From contig JAIEOV010000010.1 in the NCBI GenBank assembly GCA_019750135.1, positions 1 to 64,000 of the forward strand: DNA of 64,000 nt, in the 5' to 3' direction. This DNA comes from Reyranella sp. (GTDB taxonomy: Bacteria > Pseudomonadota > Alphaproteobacteria > Reyranellales > Reyranellaceae). Below the pieces are notes generated by a model that was given only the letters and a program-made list of their open reading frames with translations, made no database searches and was not told the DNA's origin. Positions 63,474 to 64,000 of this stretch are shown here, in pieces. Position 1 is the stretch's first letter. The number at the start of each line of letters is the position of its first letter. A program made the translations under genes and the position numbers.

Positions 63474-64000
63474 CTAGATCTTGCGGTCCCACGCCTCGGC
63501 TTGTGACTCCCTCGCCATCTCCTCGATGAAGTCCGGCACGACGTTGCGGAACTTGCCGTCATCGGCAGGGACGATCTCGACCAGCCGGGCGATCATCTCG
63601 GCCGGATCGAGGCGGACTTCGTCGTTCCAGAGCATGCTGTCGATGAGGTCGCGCATCGCCGCACGCTTGGTGAAGTTCCTGCCGTCGTCGAGCCAGCGGA
63701 AGGGCGTATCCGCCATCGTCTCGGTGAAACCGGTCGGATAGGGGCCGGGGTTCACGACCTGCACCTTGATGCCGAACGGCGCCAGTTCCTGCCGCATGGC
63801 TTCGGCCATTGCTTCCAGCGCATGCTTGGTCGCGGCGTAGACGCCGAAGCCCGCCGGCGTGAACAGGCCGCCAATCGACGAACAGTACACGATCTTGCCG
63901 GGCCGTTTCTCGCCCACCCATCTGGCGATGAAGCCCTGCGTCAGCACGAGCGGCGCGAACAGGTTGGTCTCGAAGTTGCGCCGCACCAGGTCGATGGGCA
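63474..64000 (-). CDS. short-chain dehydrogenase, cut at window end
   Basis: C-terminal part (about 175 residues) of an SDR. Visible motifs are NFETNLFAPLVLTQGF (the conserved Asn helix), IVYCSSIGG (catalytic Ser) and YAATK (YxxxK), then NPGPYPTGF. The open frame continues past position 64000, so the start and cofactor motif are outside the window. Confidence 0.88.
   Translation of the reverse strand, partial: PIDLVRRNFETNLFAPLVLTQGFIARWVGEKRPGKIVYCSSIGGLFTPAGFGVYAATKHALEAMAEAMRQELAPFGIKVQVVNPGPYPTGFTETMADTPFRWLDDGRNFTKRAAMRDLIDSMLWNDEVRLDPAEMIARLVEIVPADDGKFRNVVPDFIEEMARESQAEAWDRKI

Overview
The window is about 64 kb of GC-rich, tightly packed chromosomal DNA with some 60 protein genes and no rRNA, tRNA, CRISPR array, transposase or phage gene that I can see. 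Codon use, two DUF1127 mini-proteins, a DUF882 and an NlpC cell-wall gene, an alphaproteobacterial-type nitrate assimilation operon under NasS/NasT, FNR/FixK boxes, CaiB-type CoA transferase and many small-molecule enzymes point to a metabolically versatile, probably soil or water alphaproteobacterium (Rhodospirillales/Hyphomicrobiales-like). This placement is inference.

Region 1 (0-9.2 kb): an Orn/Lys/Arg decarboxylase with a HicB-like gene, divergent from a di-iron ferritin-like oxidase. A perfect FNR/FixK palindrome sits between them. A universal stress protein, a rhodanese and a monohaem cytochrome c follow on the minus strand, with a second FNR-like box before the cytochrome. A large autotransporter follows. 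Region 2 (9.2-14.5 kb): an unusual alpha/beta-hydrolase + GT-B glycosyltransferase fusion, a TetR regulator and an MddA-like membrane methyltransferase, preceded by two copies of a 20-bp operator, next to a sulfatase-superfamily hydrolase. Region 3 (14.5-18.2 kb): M20 peptidase, DUF924, macro-domain, DUF882 and NlpC/P60 genes; the last two share a promoter motif.

Region 4 (18.4-30.8 kb, minus strand) is the centrepiece: nasT, then a leader with a sigma-54-like promoter, two ANTAR hairpins and a terminator, then nasS-nrtA-nrtB-nrtD-nirA-reductase-nasA-cysG. It encodes nitrate sensing, uptake, reduction to ammonium and the sirohaem supply. The electron-transfer subunit carries an RnfB-like Fe-S module instead of a flavodoxin domain. 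A MORN-repeat membrane Ser/Thr kinase lies just upstream of nasT.

Region 5 (32.8-46.9 kb): an SDR/DUF1445/DUF2848 operon, an alpha/beta hydrolase, a CaiB-type CoA transferase, a hydroxyproline-epimerase-like gene with a small P-loop kinase, then divergently an operon of two tandem paralogous amidohydrolases, a spermidine/putrescine-type ABC transporter and an Asp/Glu-racemase-like protein lacking both catalytic cysteines. Region 6 (46.9-55.6 kb): a MetE-like enzyme translationally coupled to a membrane class III nucleotide cyclase, a PPOX flavoprotein, a MarR/luciferase-like pair, a LysR gene, two DUF1127 genes and a TPR protein. Region 7 (55.5-64 kb): an RND efflux pump with its adaptor, a Tat-exported molybdenum hydroxylase with a [2Fe-2S] subunit and a P460-type cytochrome, and an SDR cut by the window end. 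Palindromic dispersed repeats lie at the left edge, at 52.65 kb and inside the efflux operon.
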